Positions 5,651 to 6,610 of a DNA stretch of 6,610 nucleotides are shown here, piece after piece. Every line of letters begins with the position of its first letter. The stretch's first letter is position 1. A program made the translations under genes and the position numbers. Where the stretch lies: the NCBI GenBank assembly GCA_002298965.1, contig DBMN01000370.1:1-6610 (forward strand), given 5' to 3'. The DNA comes from Rhizobiales bacterium UBA697. GTDB taxonomy: Bacteria; Pseudomonadota; Alphaproteobacteria; Rhizobiales; Ancalomicrobiaceae. The notes under the pieces were generated by a model, which was not told the origin of the DNA, did no database searches, and saw nothing but the letters and a program-made list of their open reading frames with translations.

Positions 5651-6610
5651 GTGAACTCGGCCTATATCGGCATCGGGGTCGCCATCATCCTGGCGCTGGT
5701 CGCAGCGCTGGTCGGGCCGTTCTTCGTCGACTGGAGCGCGCATCGCGCCGTCTTCGAGCGCGAGGCGAGCCGCATCGTCGGCGCCCCCGTCACCGTGCTC
5801 GGCGACGTCGACGCGCGTCTGCTGCCGAGCCCCCGCGTCCGTTTCGGCGACGTCGTGGTGGGCGACGTCGCCCGCCCGCTCGCCCGCGTCGGCCGTTTCG
5901 AACTCGATCTCGACGTCGCGGCGCTGACGCACGGCGACGTGCGCGTCGCCGAGCTGGTGCTCGAACGCCCCGGCCTCGATCTGGCGATCGACGCGGACGG
6001 CCGCGTCACCGGCCTTCCCGTCGCCGGCGGCGATCTCGCCGGCATCGGCATCGAGACGGCGCGGATCGTCGACGGTACGCTGCGGCTCGCCGATCGCCGT
6101 TCCGGCCGGCAGGAGAGCGTCACGGCGATCGCCGGTCGCGGCCGGGTCGAGGGCCACGGCGGTCAGTGGCGGCTCGACGTCGAGGGCGATCACGGCGGCA
6201 GACATCTGCGCTTCGAAGTCGCGGCGCGTCCCGACGGGGCGACGACACGGCTCAGGGCGCTGCTCGCCTCGCCGGCGGATGCGACGAGCGTTCTCCTCCT
6301 CGGCACGATCGACGGGGCCGATCGGCCGAAATTCGCGGGAACCGTGTCGCTCGAGCGTCGCGACGGCGGCGTGCCCTCCCTGACCGCGACCGGCCGGCTC
6401 GAGGCCGACGTCGCTGGGGCGCGGGTCGAGGATCTGGCGCTGACGCTCGGGGCGGCCGGCGACGAGACGAAGTTCGGTGGGCGGTTGGCCGCGACTTTCG
6501 GCAAGAACGCTGCCTTCGAGGCGGTGCTGGCGACGCCGCGGATCGATCTCGACCGCGGCGAGACGGCGAGCGGCGCACGGGCGCGCGTCGCGTCGCTGGC
6601 CGAACGGCTC
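5651..6610 (+). CDS. AsmA-family envelope protein, N-terminal part (3' end outside window)
   Basis: The frame runs open from GTG 5651 to the window end: 320 residues with no stop, so the gene continues beyond. The start (NSAYIGIGVAIILALVAALV, residues 2-21, then GPFFVDW) is an uncleaved signal-anchor helix. It is followed by the AsmA N-terminal domain: HRAVFEREASRIVGAPVTVL (31-50) and GDVDARLLPSPRVRFGDVVVG (51-71), typical of alphaproteobacterial AsmA proteins. The rest is Asp- and Val-rich beta-strand sequence with many short repeats, as expected for the elongated periplasmic groove of AsmA/TamB-like proteins. These are linked to phospholipid transport and outer-membrane assembly. Full-length members are commonly 600 to over 1000 residues. 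A GGAGGG ribosome site precedes the start. The 22-base gap from the oxidase gene suggests co-transcription. The family call is by recognition of the N-terminal domain; the precise role is not determinable here. Confidence 0.85.
   Translation, partial: MNSAYIGIGVAIILALVAALVGPFFVDWSAHRAVFEREASRIVGAPVTVLGDVDARLLPSPRVRFGDVVVGDVARPLARVGRFELDLDVAALTHGDVRVAELVLERPGLDLAIDADGRVTGLPVAGGDLAGIGIETARIVDGTLRLADRRSGRQESVTAIAGRGRVEGHGGQWRLDVEGDHGGRHLRFEVAARPDGATTRLRALLASPADATSVLLLGTIDGADRPKFAGTVSLERRDGGVPSLTATGRLEADVAGARVEDLALTLGAAGDETKFGGRLAATFGKNAAFEAVLATPRIDLDRGETASGARARVASLAERL

Overview
The window is a compact, high-GC (roughly 70%) bacterial chromosome segment. It has strong GC bias at third codon positions, short intergenic gaps and ordinary housekeeping or transport genes. 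The gene set fits an alphaproteobacterium of the Hyphomicrobiales (rhizobial) type: a PhoU-like/Pit phosphate operon like the orfA-pit pair known from Sinorhizobium, a GWP-type Nudix hydrolase, and an AsmA protein with an N-terminus typical of that group. This placement is an inference from recognised families, not from a marker gene.

Layout, left to right. (1) Positions 1-777, plus strand: the C-terminal part of a ChrA chromate transporter cut by the window edge. (2) Positions 781-2892, minus strand: a tight three-gene operon, read from right to left. It consists of a DUF47/PhoU-like protein (2248-2892), a PiT-family low-affinity phosphate permease (1218-2219) and a Nudix hydrolase (781-1218) whose ATG overlaps the pit stop codon as TGATG. 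chrA and the Nudix gene converge with only 3 bases between their stop codons, and both stops lie in one palindrome. (3) Positions 2893-3100: a 208-base divergent intergenic region. It holds a PHO-box-like direct repeat 37 bases upstream of the phosphate operon and, on the other side, a hairpin touching the Shine-Dalgarno site of the next gene. (4) Positions 3101-4159, plus strand: an AbrB-family (COG3180) integral membrane protein with a visible internal duplication. (5) Positions 4231-5628, plus strand: an FAD-linked D-2-hydroxyacid dehydrogenase of the cytochrome D-lactate dehydrogenase/GlcD type. (6) Positions 5651-6610, plus strand: the N-terminal 320 residues of an AsmA-family envelope protein starting with GTG, cut by the window edge.

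Functionally, the clearest unit is the phosphate operon. The DUF47 protein is the usual partner of Pit permeases, and the operator-like repeat suggests PhoB control (repression, by analogy with Sinorhizobium orfA-pit). The coupled Nudix enzyme could link phosphate uptake to turnover of a phosphorylated or pyrophosphorylated metabolite, but its Nudix box has an unusual Glu-to-Gln change at a metal-ligand position. The oxidase and the AsmA gene are 22 bases apart and may be co-transcribed, without an obvious shared function. I saw no mobile elements, CRISPR arrays, tRNA or rRNA genes and no clearly new system. The points most worth checking are the PHO box, the Nudix coupling and the altered Nudix box.
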